Of a DNA stretch of 64,000 nucleotides, positions 23,306-35,379 are shown piece by piece. Under the pieces are notes generated by a model. That model was not told the origin of the DNA and did no database searches. It saw only the letters and a program-made list of their open reading frames with translations. The stretch is from NCBI GenBank assembly GCA_947172415.1, contig OX359190.1:9238001-9302000 (forward strand), written 5' to 3'. This DNA is from Chondrosia reniformis. Lineage: Eukaryota > Porifera > Demospongiae > Chondrillida > Chondrillidae. Every line of letters begins with the position of its first letter. The first letter of the stretch is position 1. Position numbers and translations under genes: made by a program.

Positions 23306-26290
23306 TTAGATTGTTACAAATGGTTGAAAATAATGGCTGTATATCAAGTTATTGAATTCAAATAGGTCAGAAACAAGGTTAACTTTTTATCAATTCTGTA
23401 ACTTAGTCTTTTTACAAGCCTAAAATTCTTAATCACTTCCTTAATTCCAAAGTATTTAAAGATAACTCTCATCCAATGCATGAATTGCAGGGAAACTAGA
23501 TACCAGAACCCTAGGAAAATAGCAAAAAGGTTAATTATACACACATTTTATAACTAAGTATTTACATAGCACTGTATATGTACTTACAACAGGAGTATAC
23601 TTCTTTTTAGGCACATCTGTCCGAATTATTCCACTTTTAATATAACTTTGTGGCTACATTTGAGGTTATATACACCAGCTTTTAATCAGGATGCAAGAGG
23701 TCATTTTTTTAAATAAACATTTTGGGAAATCTTCTGTCTGATGAAGTACAAAGGGACACATCCTGCATTTACCTAATGAACATCCTTAAAAGGAAGGTTG
23801 CCTGAAAGGTCCCTTATTCAGTAATACCTTAGTTTTAACCTTTGTATGACTACATGTGTACACATCCTGTGTGTAGGCTAATGCAATCATATGTCCCAGA
23901 TGTAAGAAATGAGAATGCTGTAATCATCACCATAAGTACATGTACAGATGAGAAACTATGTGTAATGTATAATTGGCAATGCTTAAATGGGAACACAGCC
24001 CATGGCCAATTTGTCCAGCAGTTGTGAATTCATAGTGAAAAAACCCATAAATGAAAAACAAAGTTCAGAGTAGATGTGATGTGGCAGTCCAGAAAAACCA
24101 TCTAACAAAGCCATAACTACTGGCCAGTACATCATGAAGGAGAAATTAAGTTTTTTAAGAATCAGAAATCCTTTACGAGGAATCCAGCTTTAGAAATCTG
24201 AACTACTTTCTGTATCATTGTTTAAATTGGGCCTCATGAAAAGAAAAGTAGCCTACTTTGGCTAATGGGTCACCCAGTATAAATAAGTGAAGGTATAGCA
24301 ATGAAAAAGTAGCAACAATTTATGTCGGTAATCGTTGCTACTCAATCTCATGTAGTTCTGTCTGTATATATATATATCACTCCTGAAAAATGAAGACAGG
24401 TGGAGGAGAAGAAGGAATGTTTTTGTGGATATGAGTTCAATGAAATTAACTTGTTTAGGTGCTGGTTTAAAGGCATAGGCTCAAGGAAACTCATACTCAT
24501 ACTACACATGCAGGCACTGGGCTGTACCTGGGCACATGTACATAAGTCATAGGCTACATTAGTGCTAAATATTCTCTATTATTCACATCCATTGCCAATT
24601 TGCCAGCCTAGGGTTCTTAACTTTCATCAGTTTATTCATTTCTCTCTGTTGACTATTTTCTCCTTACACCCTCATTCACTTAGCACGCAGCTGTTTTATG
24701 ACCCCTTCTAATCATACATGTTCAAAAATTAATCTTCAAAATACTTCTTTGTATCCAATCTTTTAACTTAATTCAAACTTGATAGTCTATAGTAGGAAAT
24801 GACACCTAAAATGGTCTTTTCTGTTGTTATTATAAAGAATGAAAACTCCGAAATAGGCTGACAACCGCCGAAAAAGGGTAGGTGCTTGTTTATATCCAAT
24901 CATTTAACCTGTTGTTATTATAAAGAATGAAAACATATTTAAGAATCCGAAATAGCTATATACGTAGATAGCCAATTCTTTGACCTTATAATTTATCTTA
25001 CTAGTATCTTGAGGCGGAGCGACTTGCGACTTGCGACCTCTTCTTTATGTATAATGTTTTTCAGTCCTCTTCTGGATTTACCCTTTATCTTTATACTGTA
25101 TTTACGCGTACAAATAATATTTAATAAATAGCGAGGTATTTGTTATAATAACTATATTCACTCTTGTGTGGCAAATAGTTAACCATTGAAAATAAACAAA
25201 AGAATGTTGGCTATATTAACTGTAGTTAGTATAGAATGGACTCACAAAGGATCAAGAAAAAGACAAAGATTCCCAGGATCACTGATGAGGGTGAAATTCC
25301 CAGAAACAGCTGTCTGACCAGTGGAGAGGAAGAAGGAGACAGCTCTGGTTTATATATATATATATATTTATATGTATATATATCCTCATCCAAAGCTCTC
25401 ACTAGTAGTTTAGTTCCCTATAAGCTTTTTACTCTAAATTAGATGTATAGATTAGTGGAGGATGGTGCATATACATATACAAGAATAAGTTTACATCTTC
25501 AAATTCAGAATTGCTTTATCACTGGTAAATGAGTTTTTTTATATAGCTTTTGATAGAAGGTAATTCCACAGATCTAGATGTTAACATAACAAAAATATTC
25601 CTTTATCATTTGAATATATAAATAGAGAAATGCTACAACATCAGTTCATGAATCTAATTCAGTAATTTTTAAACTTTCAACTCCAAATGCTACTACGTAT
25701 AATACTCTGATGTAGCTAACTGATGTTCACATTAAGCATGTGTGGACCTACGTATATGCATAGGTATTATATATATGTCACATGCATCTCTTTCGCTTTG
25801 TTCTATATGTATATGCATGTAACAAATGGGGCTGCATTGAGGTAATCAAAAAATTACTATCAGTCTATATGATTAAGACAATCTTAGCCAATAATTAAAA
25901 TAGATTTCCTAACCACACTCAGACTCCAGAGTTATAGCGCTAGCCTTAGGCTGTGTAACCCAAAAATGTATATTGCACAACTTAAAACCTGTTTTACTCT
26001 TTCTAAAACTCCTCTAATATATTGATCAGGAACACTTCAAGTTTGCTTTTGCTTTTTAATGAAATAGTAATAATATGCTCAAAAGGGTCCACTAGTATAA
26101 GAACTAGAGTTGTGCAGTGTATCAATACTTCTGAGTCATCGATCAGAGTCATCAATCAGAGGAGGTGATAATTTGGCCTATTAAACCAATCACTTAATGG
26201 ATCACATCATCAACTGAATTGTTCATGATCAAAGAATAAAGCTCTGAAAACAAAGCATTTCATCTATTACTGGCACTTGATTGGTGATAT
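23306..26290. other. Intergenic, no gene recognised
   Basis: Upstream region of the large CARD gene. AT-rich, with no open stretch that looks coding. A hairpin AGTAGCAAC...GTTGCTACT lies at 24308-24342. At 25230-25440 there is a dispersed repeat (GATTCCCAG...CCAGAAACAGCTG, then CCAAAGCTCTC...TTTAGTTCCCTA) also seen at 52895-53090 and in part at 8780-8830 and 46140-46215. A (TA)n run lies near 25352-25382. Confidence 0.6.
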
Positions 26291-26793
26291 GGTGATTTCC
26301 AACAAAGTTCCTTTCTTGTCCTGCAGCTGAGCACTATTATAACAATGAAATCACAGTATGTATACTAATATATCGACTAATAATGCTCCCACAATAATAC
26401 ACAAGTTGTTATTCCAATTATTGTGGGAACATTAAATTGAAACGCTTTTATGCAGTTCATTACAGTGCTAATTTATTAAATTGATGGTGTGATTGCCAGA
26501 GGTGAACTTAATATTGTGTATATGTAGATATTATAGTGGTTAGAAGGAATCCGTATTCTATGGTTGATGCATGTCGCAAAACAACAACAACATTGTAATA
26601 GTCTGTTATATAAATTGAGAGGAAATTGGAGTATCCCAACGTTGTCAGTACCTTAGCATATTGCATATAAGCAAAGTTCTTCAATACCACTACACATATT
26701 GTGTAGTATATACGTATATAGGTATAATATGCTTATTATGTGTGTACTACTAGTAGACTTGCTATGATATAATTAATATGTCTTTACCTTTAT

Positions 26794-26837
26794 TCACAAT
26801 GCATCGGATGCCTCGTTCATATCAACATTGTCAGAAG
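26794..26837 (-). other. Possible terminal coding exon, minus strand
   Basis: After acceptor TTTATTTGTAG the minus strand reads SDNVDMNEASDAL then TGA. Unit B has the same arrangement at about 37963-38006 (ANNVDMNEASDVL, stop). Frame and stop are kept in both copies despite substitutions. I find no upstream exon, so this is a weak hint of a minus-strand gene. Confidence 0.25.
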
Positions 26838-27280
26838 CTACAAATAAACAAAATGATTAAATGAAAATAATATACCTTTGTAAAATTAACACAGTGCGTG
26901 CAATAATCATATTGTAAACACAGGTGTTATAGTATAGTTACATTACTGAATTATTGAATGACCTTAAGGTGTACACATAATTAAGTTATTCCTCTGCAAA
27001 TCCATAACACATTGATAATGGCCACCCTCTTCAGACATGATTGGAAAGGTTGACCTACTAATAATTGAATTTCCACAAAATGATTGTGATAGGTTGTTCT
27101 CACAAGATATATAGTTGAAATTTAGGTGTGGTATTCAATTATAGAGACACAGCCACAAGAATAGTATATAGGAGAGGTGAAAGGTGTGATAAATAGACAA
27201 TATTTTGATTATCATATTTTAATTACAATAATATATGTTTGTATTTACAGGTTGAAGAACAGTATTTGTAATTTATCAGA

Positions 27281-27679
27281 ATGGGAGAAGACATCAGTGC
27301 TGGTTTCACAAATCAAAGAGGACTACAGCTGGTATCACCAATTCAGGAGTCATGGCACAGACATGTACCAGAATATTCAGAGAAGGTAATAGTTGCCACT
27401 CTAAGAACAGCAAGAAAAATCAATGCAAAAATAACAGCCTCCACTAGAAGAATAGAATCTCAAAGAACTACCTCTAATGAAGACAGGTCCATTAAGAACT
27501 TGCTGTCAGACAAGAAGACTCACTGGCTTCATAGAATAAAGGCCTTTATATTTAAGAATTATGAAGAGACGGATAGCAAGGTTATAATTTACAACATGGA
27601 GATTGGTTTTGAAGAATTTTACAGCAAGGAAGAAATTCGAAAACCAATCGAAGAGCAGACCCTATCGATCAAGCGGTAG
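27281..27679 (+). CDS. Unrecognised 132-aa protein in duplication unit A
   Basis: Begins MGEDISAGFTNQRGLQLVSP, contains a basic middle (ATLRTARKINAKITASTRRI) and an aromatic C-terminal part (RIKAFIFKNYEETDSKVIIY, NMEIGFEEFYSKEEIRK). An acceptor (TTTACAG) lies 31 bases upstream of the ATG, suggesting a 5' UTR intron. Compared with the copy at 38437-38847, indels inside the ORF are multiples of three (one leucine codon in GLQLVSP) until the last few residues, consistent with past coding constraint. No known domain is visible and it has no counterpart elsewhere in the window. Confidence 0.55.
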   Translation: MGEDISAGFTNQRGLQLVSPIQESWHRHVPEYSEKVIVATLRTARKINAKITASTRRIESQRTTSNEDRSIKNLLSDKKTHWLHRIKAFIFKNYEETDSKVIIYNMEIGFEEFYSKEEIRKPIEEQTLSIKR

Positions 27680-27911
27680 AAGTCCAAATCATGCAAGAGT
27701 TGTCAAACAGGACTGACTTCATTCCTTAAACTAATTTCATTGTCACACTTATTAGGTTTAGTGAGAACAAGTATTATTTACAGGTTGAAACCATCCGAAA
27801 CATTTTTCCACAATACTGTTGATTGTTAGTCACAGCTACGTACCTTATATAGTGTCGACGTAAACTCCGAGAATCTATAGAGCACATATAGTGAATCGAG
27901 TATTCACGAGG

Positions 27912-27991
27912 TAGTCTCGCGGAGCTCAGACCGCTATCTCGCCTCCATATTTATATTATGACGTCACACGGTCGGGAGCTACGCGAGACTA
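27912..27991. mobile_element. 80-bp MITE with 9-bp target duplication
   Basis: Inverted termini TAGTCTCGCGGAGCTC and GGGAGCTACGCGAGACTA, flanked by the direct repeat TTCACGAGG (27903-27911 and 27992-28000). The equivalent place in unit B (about 39100-39120) lacks the element. GC-rich against its surroundings. Superfamily uncertain; 9-bp duplications are usual for Mutator-like elements. Confidence 0.85.
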
Positions 27992-28931
27992 TTCACGAGG
28001 ATGGTATGTATACGAACAGAAATCAGGATTCGTATCCGCAAATCCGTAAATCACTCGATTCACAAAAAGATTGATCCCAAAAGATTATCGTTCACGCGCT
28101 TGACCATTTTTCTGCTTGGTTTGCAAGCATAATAGAAGTTCATCGGTGATGAGACTTGGCCCGGATCTTCATCAGCTTGTCACCTCCAAGTGGCGCTGTA
28201 AATAAATTTGATGCCAGCAAACAATAACATCGTTGGTTCTATAATATCTATGGTTCTTTCCATCTTCATTGCTTGTAAATTAAATTGATGTAAGTTGCAT
28301 CAACAAGTATATCTCACTATGGAGTGTGTATATTATAGGAAGTAGTCAGAAAACATATAGTTAATAAGCCATAAAGGCTACCATTCCCAAAAGAAGAGTG
28401 AATTGCAAAAAGCACATTAATAATTGTCAATTTTATAACTTCTAGAATGTGCATAAGAAATCGGAAAGTTGTTGAGGTCATGTAGTTTAATAGTTCATCC
28501 ACCTGCTTGGAAAAGCTTGGTTTCCCAATGTGTATTCATCTTATACTGAAAGGCTTATCTTCGTTTGCCCTATAGCTAGCCACTAACAAAATCTTGAACA
28601 TACATAGCAACGTATACGTACCAATCAATCAAAGAATTCTGGGTTCTGTTAAACAGTCTCCAACGTAGAGAAATTTGTACTACAGCACTGAAGAATTCAA
28701 GCATCCCATATGTACTTGCTTAATTGTAGCTGGTAATTGATCAGCCCTTGCAAGTATATAATCTTCTTAGTCAGCCATTGTGTGTCCCAACTGCTAAGAT
28801 TAGCAAAGCAACACTTAAGACTATATCCACATTTAGTCAAGTCATCTTGAAATGAAATAATTAAAAATGGAGACCCGTTTTGCTGTTAGGAAGCTAAGTC
28901 TAATTATTCCATACCATATTACTGCAATTAA

Positions 28932-29028
28932 GGTACCTATAACTGCCTTTGGGTACCTATAACTGCCTGTGGGTACCTATAACTGCCTGTGGGTACCTAT
29001 AACTGCCTGTGGGTACCTATAACTGCCC
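28932..29028. repeat. 21-bp tandem repeat, 5 copies
   Basis: GGTACCTATAACTGCC plus TGTGG repeated five times. In unit B the same place (about 40080-40120) keeps only about two degenerate units, so copy number changed after the duplication. Confidence 0.92.
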
Positions 29029-30780
29029 CTGAACTACCAATGTACATGTATTACTGCCCATAAGGTAATACCCCTGAGGATCTAGCCCCCAATATACCTA
29101 TTCATTAGGGTAATAGTATGGGCTTTGGTATCCATTTTATCTGATCATGAGGAATGCTTTTTAAATCCGCATATTGGATTATAATATTAATTAATTGCAT
29201 AAATTACCTGTTTCTTCATTATTCATTATGGGAGTTTCTTTTCTTGGGGTTCCACAAATCTCTCAGGAGTGGAGTACATATACACTGTCTTATATACCCC
29301 TTATGTACTGTATATTTATGCAAATTTTGTGGCTAAACATTATAACCCAAATTATATTCATGGAGTGAGCCATCAATTAAAGTTGAGATCCTAGCTACTC
29401 AGAAATGATTACATTATGATTTTGTAGATTTTACATCCTAGCTACTTGAAAAGGGGTTTAACTTATATATCCTATTGTGAGAGTAATAAATTATCTATAA
29501 TGATACTTTTGTAACATGTGCTATAGTTTTCTGTACATGCATATTTCCACCAAAATATAATTATTTGTAAATTTTGTCTGTTCAATAGTATACGTATTTT
29601 GTAAAATGTGTATATCTGTTTCAAATCTGTACCTATAGATCAATATACAGCACGTAACTGATTAAACAAGAACTTTACAAAGGAATATCGAAAGATGACT
29701 GCTACATACATTATATGCATATGTACGTATATAAAATATTTTGGTTCAGTCATCTATTTCAAAAACAAGAAGAAGGTGGTGAGAGCTTCTGAAGCAACTG
29801 CATGCTATAGAGTTCCCTAAAATGATAGAGAAGAGGTTTAGTACATATTGTACGTATATTAATCAACATGCTAACATTGCTTACTATGTAGATATTATCC
29901 ATAAAAAAGTGGCATGATTATAATAGGTTATATATACTGGAGAATATCTATACAGCTATCACCCTCAGTTGAGTAATATAGCAATATGTACAAACTGTAT
30001 ATGTATGTACATGTATAAAACATGAACATGTAATTTGCATTCAAATTATTGGGACAATCCCTTAAGTTATGATATAACATATGTAATATAGTGGTCCTTG
30101 TTGCCTATACAGGGGGAGTCTTTAAAATGCAGAGATAGGAGAGATAGAAGGTCAATGTAGATAACAAATTCATAGTTAAGCGGTTCTCTGAACTCTACCA
30201 CTATAACCACTAATTATATGTGGTTCACCTTGGGCAGACTGTATGGCAACAAGGGGTTGTTTATGCTAGAAAACATGTTATTAGATTACCTTACTTATAA
30301 AATGGCAAACCTATTACTAAAAAATGGAGTCAATAAATTGAGAATTAACTCTATTGCATAGTTTTGGTTACCAATTAATGAACAGATCTGCTTCTGTGGT
30401 ATCTAAGCCTAAAGGAACTAACTCTAAGTACTATGCAGCATACGTATGTTAAAATAAAGCAACTAACGTCATGTCAATCCGGGGAGTCAATGTAAAGTAA
30501 ATTAAAATTTCAAGTGCAGTCAACGTACTGCATGAAACTAGAATTTTAAGTAGATTGATGCTAAGACAAAACATTTGTACATTTCCTATATAACAACATT
30601 CAAGCTTTTGATAATCTATGATAATATTATCATTTCAATACCAATCTACTGGGCAAGCACAATCTTGCCAACTTTTGGCACAGTCAAAAGCTCTAGTGAT
30701 TTGATTTACTGTGTAAATGAGTTTCTCTATTAGAAAAAACAGTGTACATTTGTATAACTTTATATGGCGGTGGCGGTTGC

Positions 30781-30888
30781 AATTGCTTACGTCAGAGAGC
30801 ACGTGCTCCATGTATATATAATACGTATTCTTTTAGAAAGGCCAGTTAGTTATTTCAAACTAGTAGTTATCCAAACAGATTTCTTTAG
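30781..30888 (+). promoter_or_regulatory. Core promoter and 5' UTR exon of the acidic small gene, unit A
   Basis: TTACGTCAG, then the E-box-like palindrome GCACGTGC, then TATATATAA at 30813-30821, then a short non-coding exon ending at donor GTAAGT (30889). The same order is kept in unit B at 41873-41958, although the intervening bases have diverged and shrunk. Conservation and TATA spacing suggest a real promoter; the transcription start is probably near 30840-30850. Confidence 0.55.
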
Positions 30889-31145
30889 GTAAGTTTATGT
30901 ATTTTGCACTAAATTCAGATACTATACCTATACAACTCTATTAAAAATTGCCAAAATTGTATTACCTGATAGATTATATTTACTAATCTTAACCTTTTAG
31001 AGCTTCTAACAATATATCTAAACATTCAAAGCACTCTAACATAATAATTTAACTCTACATACTCAAATTTAAAGGCAGTTGGAAATATATTCAACCTGTG
31101 ATCACCATCAATACAGTACTGGCAATTTTAACTTCTTGAATTAGG

Positions 31146-31577
31146 ATGCATATGGACCCAGTCTTCCTACCCAATGAGCCCTACACTGTCACATTTGACT
31201 GTTTTGAGGATGATCAACTGAATGTTCCAATTGAGGAGAATGGAGAGAAGTCAGAGATCAGAGAAGGAGCTCACAGGATGGATGGCAGTGAAAGGTACTG
31301 CCACACGGAAGGTATAAGGTTGGAAAATGAAGATTACAGTGATGTACATGCAGTTGCATATGATGAAGAACCACAAGGCCATCCTCATGAAGACACCGTG
31401 TTAGGAGCCAAAAGTCCTTCTGAAATAGTGTTACCTGAAATGCCATTTTATGCAGTCGGTAGCCTTCGCTTAAGGAGGGAAAATGAAGAACAGCAAGGCC
31501 ATCCTCATGAAGAGACCTTGCTAGGATCTCAAGGTCCTTCTGAAATGGTGTTATCTGCAAAGCAAAGGAGACAATAA
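31146..31577 (+). CDS. Acidic 143-aa protein with two internal repeats, unrecognised
   Basis: ATG two bases after acceptor TTCTTGAATTAG; the upstream 5' UTR exon ends at 30888. The protein starts MHMDPVFLPNEPYTVTFDCF and is Glu/Asp-rich. It contains two similar segments, EEPQGHPHEDTVLGAKSPSE and EEQQGHPHEETLLGSQGPSE, ending in the basic tail AKQRRQ. No signal peptide or membrane segment is visible. The copy at 42203-42631 keeps the frame over its whole length, with only in-frame indels (two codons after the start, one codon near the middle), which supports a coding role. Function unknown; probably lineage-specific. Confidence 0.65.
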   Translation: MHMDPVFLPNEPYTVTFDCFEDDQLNVPIEENGEKSEIREGAHRMDGSERYCHTEGIRLENEDYSDVHAVAYDEEPQGHPHEDTVLGAKSPSEIVLPEMPFYAVGSLRLRRENEEQQGHPHEETLLGSQGPSEMVLSAKQRRQ

Positions 31578-32140
31578 CCGCCGACACTATACCATCAAGT
31601 TATGGAAATGACAGTGATCATGTGATAGTTTCACTATACAGAATTGGCATACTTTAAACTGTAAACGTCTAACCATACACATCACTTCATGTTTGGGTAC
31701 ATAATCCCTACTGTCGCTGCTGATTTTATTACCAGGAATCAGAGGACTTAGCAAGTTTATATTTATTTCTATTTACTTTAAAAGCAATATTATTATGATT
31801 TCTCCTAATGCATTGAATCTTTCTGGAAAATGGTTTTCTTCTAATATTTTGAAATGATAAACACATGCGCATATGAACACCAGTGGAAAGAGAAAAGATA
31901 CATAGTATGTTCTAGACTGTTCACGCATACATAAATATATTATAGCAAATTGAAATCTAATTTCCTGAGGACACTTGTGGTTTTCTACATCTAACCAGTA
32001 TCATTCACCACAGCAGAAAATAGGCTACACATAGCTATATCTGTCACATGACTTGCAAAAAGGAAACATGGCTGTGCTGCACGTCACTACAATGTAATAG
32101 GAGACTAGTGCATTCTCTAGTAGGAAATAAAGATCCTTAG

Positions 32141-32310
32141 ACAGTATTTTTTTGGTCGGTTGTCCACCGGATATTGCAATTGGTAATCGTGAAAGGTTAT
32201 CACCACATGCATGGTGACGTCATTCTAGTGAGATTAAGCTTGTTCAAATGGTAGTCACAGAGTTACCAATTGCAACATCTGGTCTGGACAACCGACCCAA
32301 AAAGTGCTGT
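32141..32310. mobile_element. TIR element, unit A orientation
   Basis: Inverted ends around TCGGTTGTCCACCGGATATT (left) and TCTGGTCTGGACAACCGACC (right), about 45 bases each, enclose a spacer that runs GGTTATCACC, GCATGGTGACGTCATTCTAG, GCTTGTTCAAATGGTAG left to right. The same element lies at 43175-43337 with the spacer reversed, and at 47825-47982 in this orientation. Confidence 0.8.
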
Positions 32311-33274
32311 ATGTAGAAAATGTCTATCATTCCCCCGCCCTCTCCCCACCCCAAATTATCACTGATATGATGATATACATTAACACAATTAAGCATTTAT
32401 GTCATAGAGCAATAATAATTAAGAGAGTTTGCTACCAAGTATAACGTACTGTCGTATGAAAATTGGGATTTCAAGTAAAGTGCAAGACACACATTTTTGC
32501 ATTTTTGTGACAACATACAAACTTTTGATACTATATAATAATAATAATATTATTATTACTCTGCTTAATCTTTACAACCGAGAACCATGTAAAAATATTA
32601 CGGTAAGATTGCTTTAATGTGTAAATAGTTTTTCCATTTGGGAAAATAAAGAGGGCATTAACGTATTTGATGCACATGAGTATGCTTGTAATATGATGTT
32701 GCCCTATGTATGCCATAAAAGTAAAATGTCAGAAGAATCCTTAATGTCATTTTCAAAACAAACAAAGTGGTAAGACAAACAATTATACAAATATAAAGTT
32801 GTTGCACTTATATGTACTTCCTAATGAAACTCTAAATTGTACAAATAAATACAATTATTTACAAAAATGATGTTAGAAGTAGGAATGGCAGAGTTCATAA
32901 TACATCAGCCAGAAGTTTACAAACTAGACAATGATTATAAGGCTAATCATACAGAAGTTGTATATAAACTGAAATAATTAGTCAACTACAGACAGGTCTG
33001 TATATAAGATACATAGATTTAGCATTTTATAGATTTTAATACAGGTTAAAATTAAAATTTTACAATAGGTGACTATAATAATAATCCATAAACACTAAGA
33101 CATTACTATAGTTATATATCTTTTTGTAGAAAATCAGTCCATGATATTTGGTTCCATTGCTAAAATTGGAAGTGTTTTAATTTCCAAATTAGTTTTTTTT
33201 CTGTTTTCTTACAACGTAATAACGTGAAATTTGAAGTGTGAAACTCCAATTTCAGTACTTCATGCTTTCTTGTA

Positions 33275-35001
33275 ATGTCTAAATTGTCAAGAGAAGGAAG
33301 GAAACAGAAGACAGTAGTGGCTAAAAGTATTATTCGAAGATATTACCCATCTCTAATCACCAGTATTCCTGTTGATGATGTTTTGCCATTACTATACTCT
33401 AAAGGAGTTGTTACAGAGTATGAGAAGCAAGAAATCACATCTAAACCAACATCTTATAAGAAAGCCGAGAGCCTTTTGGATAGCTTACTTAAGAAATCAT
33501 TTCAGGAATTTGAAATATTTTGTGAAGTTTTAAGATCTTTTCCAGTCCATGTTCTTCAAGAAAAGGCTAAGGATCTGTTCCATCAAGGACTTCTGAAAAA
33601 GAGTATTGCTGTAGAAAAGAAGAAACAGTATAGTGGAGATCAGGGTTAGACATAAAGTGGCAAATTAAGCAATTACATGGTTCCTAAAGAACAGTGGTTA
33701 ATGCAATACATGTCAATTATCACATACATAGATGTTAAGCATCCTAAATTAATCCCTTACATACAATTCGTGTACAGGTGAGCTTCTTGAGAGGATTGAA
33801 GGTTTAAAAGCTGGTTCAACTGAACTCATTATCAACCGATTGCATGCAAGTGGTTCATTTCAGCACCTCAGTTGGCATGAAGTGTTGAGCAAATTGAGAG
33901 AGATTAAAATATTAACAGATGACGAGGAGAGCATTTTGAACAATCCTTTAGCAGTTCCATCTTTGAAAGAGAATGCACTAGTTCGCTGTCTTGTTAGAAA
34001 TGGACCGATCCATGGACTAAGGAAATTCTGTCAGATTCTAATAGAAACTCAAGAGCAACAAGCAGCTCATACCTTGATACTGGATAGCCTTAGAGATGAA
34101 GGTATTAATACAAGTTATTACTCTGCAGATCTGTAATATTTGATGTCAAATTAATTAATTTGCAGTGCAAATTATTGATCAAGGGTTATCACCTAATCCA
34201 CTTCCTGACCCCGTGCGAGAGGGTCCAAAGAAGAAGGGTTTTTTAAGGTGAGTTTTTCTTGTACGAATCAAAATGCTTGCTCTAAGAATATACGTTCTAT
34301 TTCGCTTTTCCAGTCAACCTAGTCACCATGAGCCGTCTACAGGAGCTCCCATGAAGGCGGTAGGTAGTGGCACTGAACCTACTCCCAAACTACCTTCCCC
34401 TCAATCTGTACCCTCGCAGCATAATCCGAAACATGTTCTCGTAAGTGCTAATACTACTATGACATGATTTTTTGATAATTCTGCTGTGTATTTTATAAAG
34501 AGAATACCTTTTGGACGGTGGAAAATTCTGGACTTTTTAGGTCTACGTATACTAACTATATAAATATTAATACACAGTAATTTACTTAATCTTATAGGAA
34601 ATAGCTATTTCATTGAGTGAATATTAAAATAAGGATATTCATTCATTTCTCACATTTTAATGTGGCCTGAACTTCATGAGATAAGTATAGTTGTAACACT
34701 TAAACAATTAAGAAAATAATCAAATTACTAGACCTCTGAGCCTTATGTCTGTTGTCTATAGGCTATATAGAATAAAATATAGAGAAAGTGTAAACTCTGT
34801 ATTCATGAAATGGATGAATGTAATGTATTGCAATTTGGTAAAAGGAACTAGCAAATCTACTCAAATCAGAGTGCTCTGTTTTTTATCAGATGCACTGTTG
34901 TTGATTATCTTGTTAACACTCCTTACCACTTCATTTAACAGATTAATCAAAAGCTATTTGGCTTGCTTAACGAATCAGAAAAAAGGGGCAATACAAGTTA
35001 A
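33275..35001 (+). CDS. Two-CARD protein, paralogue of the large gene's N-terminus, 320 aa
   Basis: Exons 33275-33644, 33778-34101, 34166-34247, 34314-34440 and 34942-35001, all with GT-AG signals and matching phases, ending TAA. Exon 1 is a CARD-like domain (VDDVLPLLYSKGVVTEYEKQ, LLDSLLKKSFQEFEIFCEVL). Exon 2 is the second CARD-like domain, only a few residues different from the large gene's. Exons 3-4 are the Pro-rich linker. The last exon begins like the first ankyrin exon (INQKLFGLLNESE) but diverges after about 14 residues and stops at the edge of a palindromic element. The product would have both CARDs and no ankyrin, coiled-coil or COR part. By analogy with known CARD-only proteins it could regulate the full-length protein; that is inference. 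It is also possible that it is recently silenced. Confidence 0.72.
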
Positions 35002-35373
35002 ATAAAAATATTCAAAAATGAAGTTAAAAGTAGGGATGGCACTATAACAGTGATTGGCACATCTAGAAAAAGTAACGAAACAAGAAAGTGATCATAATAT
35101 GGTAAGGCTAACATTGCAGAAGTGACATACTGAAACTTAACTATACACATCACTTCTATGTTTGGGCGCATCAATCCCTACTTCTAGTATATACATGATG
35201 TGCCCAAACATAAAAGTGATGTGTATAGTTAAGTTTCAGTATGCCACTTCTGCAATGTTAGCCTTACCATATTATGATCACTTTCTTGTTTCGTTACTTT
35301 TCTAGATGTGCCAATCACTGTTATAGTGCCATCCTACTTTTAACTTCATTTTTGAATGTTTTTATTTAACTTT
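34995..35373. mobile_element. 380-bp near-perfect palindrome (fold-back element)
   Basis: Two arms of about 170 bases (34995-35165 and 35203-35373) are close to perfect complements, for example TAACGAAACAAGAAAGTGAT against its complement at 35280-35300. The centre is near 35184, between two TTTGGGC-type motifs. Relatives: 46205-46430 (right arm with a shortened left arm), 32860-32985 (one arm) and 31660-31720 (fragment). It forms the point where the two-CARD gene loses homology to the ankyrin exon. Confidence 0.9.
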
Positions 35374-35379
35374 AGTATG

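Larger units (their letters stand above)
26300..32645. repeat. Segmental duplication unit A
   Basis: About 6.3 kb homologous in the same orientation to about 36580-43705 (unit B). Shared content in order: a non-coding lead, a short terminal exon-like stretch, the 130-aa ORF, long non-coding segments (28500-30800), a promoter plus acidic small gene, and an invertible TIR element. Units differ by substitutions, indels and separate insertions, so the copies are not an assembly echo. Confidence 0.9.

Noticed and set aside
23740..23765. CTGATGAAGTAC as a further hammerhead-like core
   Set aside because: No GAAA partner, no stem I/III pairing and no inverted-repeat arms nearby.
28150..28190. CTGATGAAGATCC on the minus strand as a further hammerhead-like core
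   Set aside because: GAAA is not at the expected distance and the unit B counterpart has lost CTGATGA without sign of an element.
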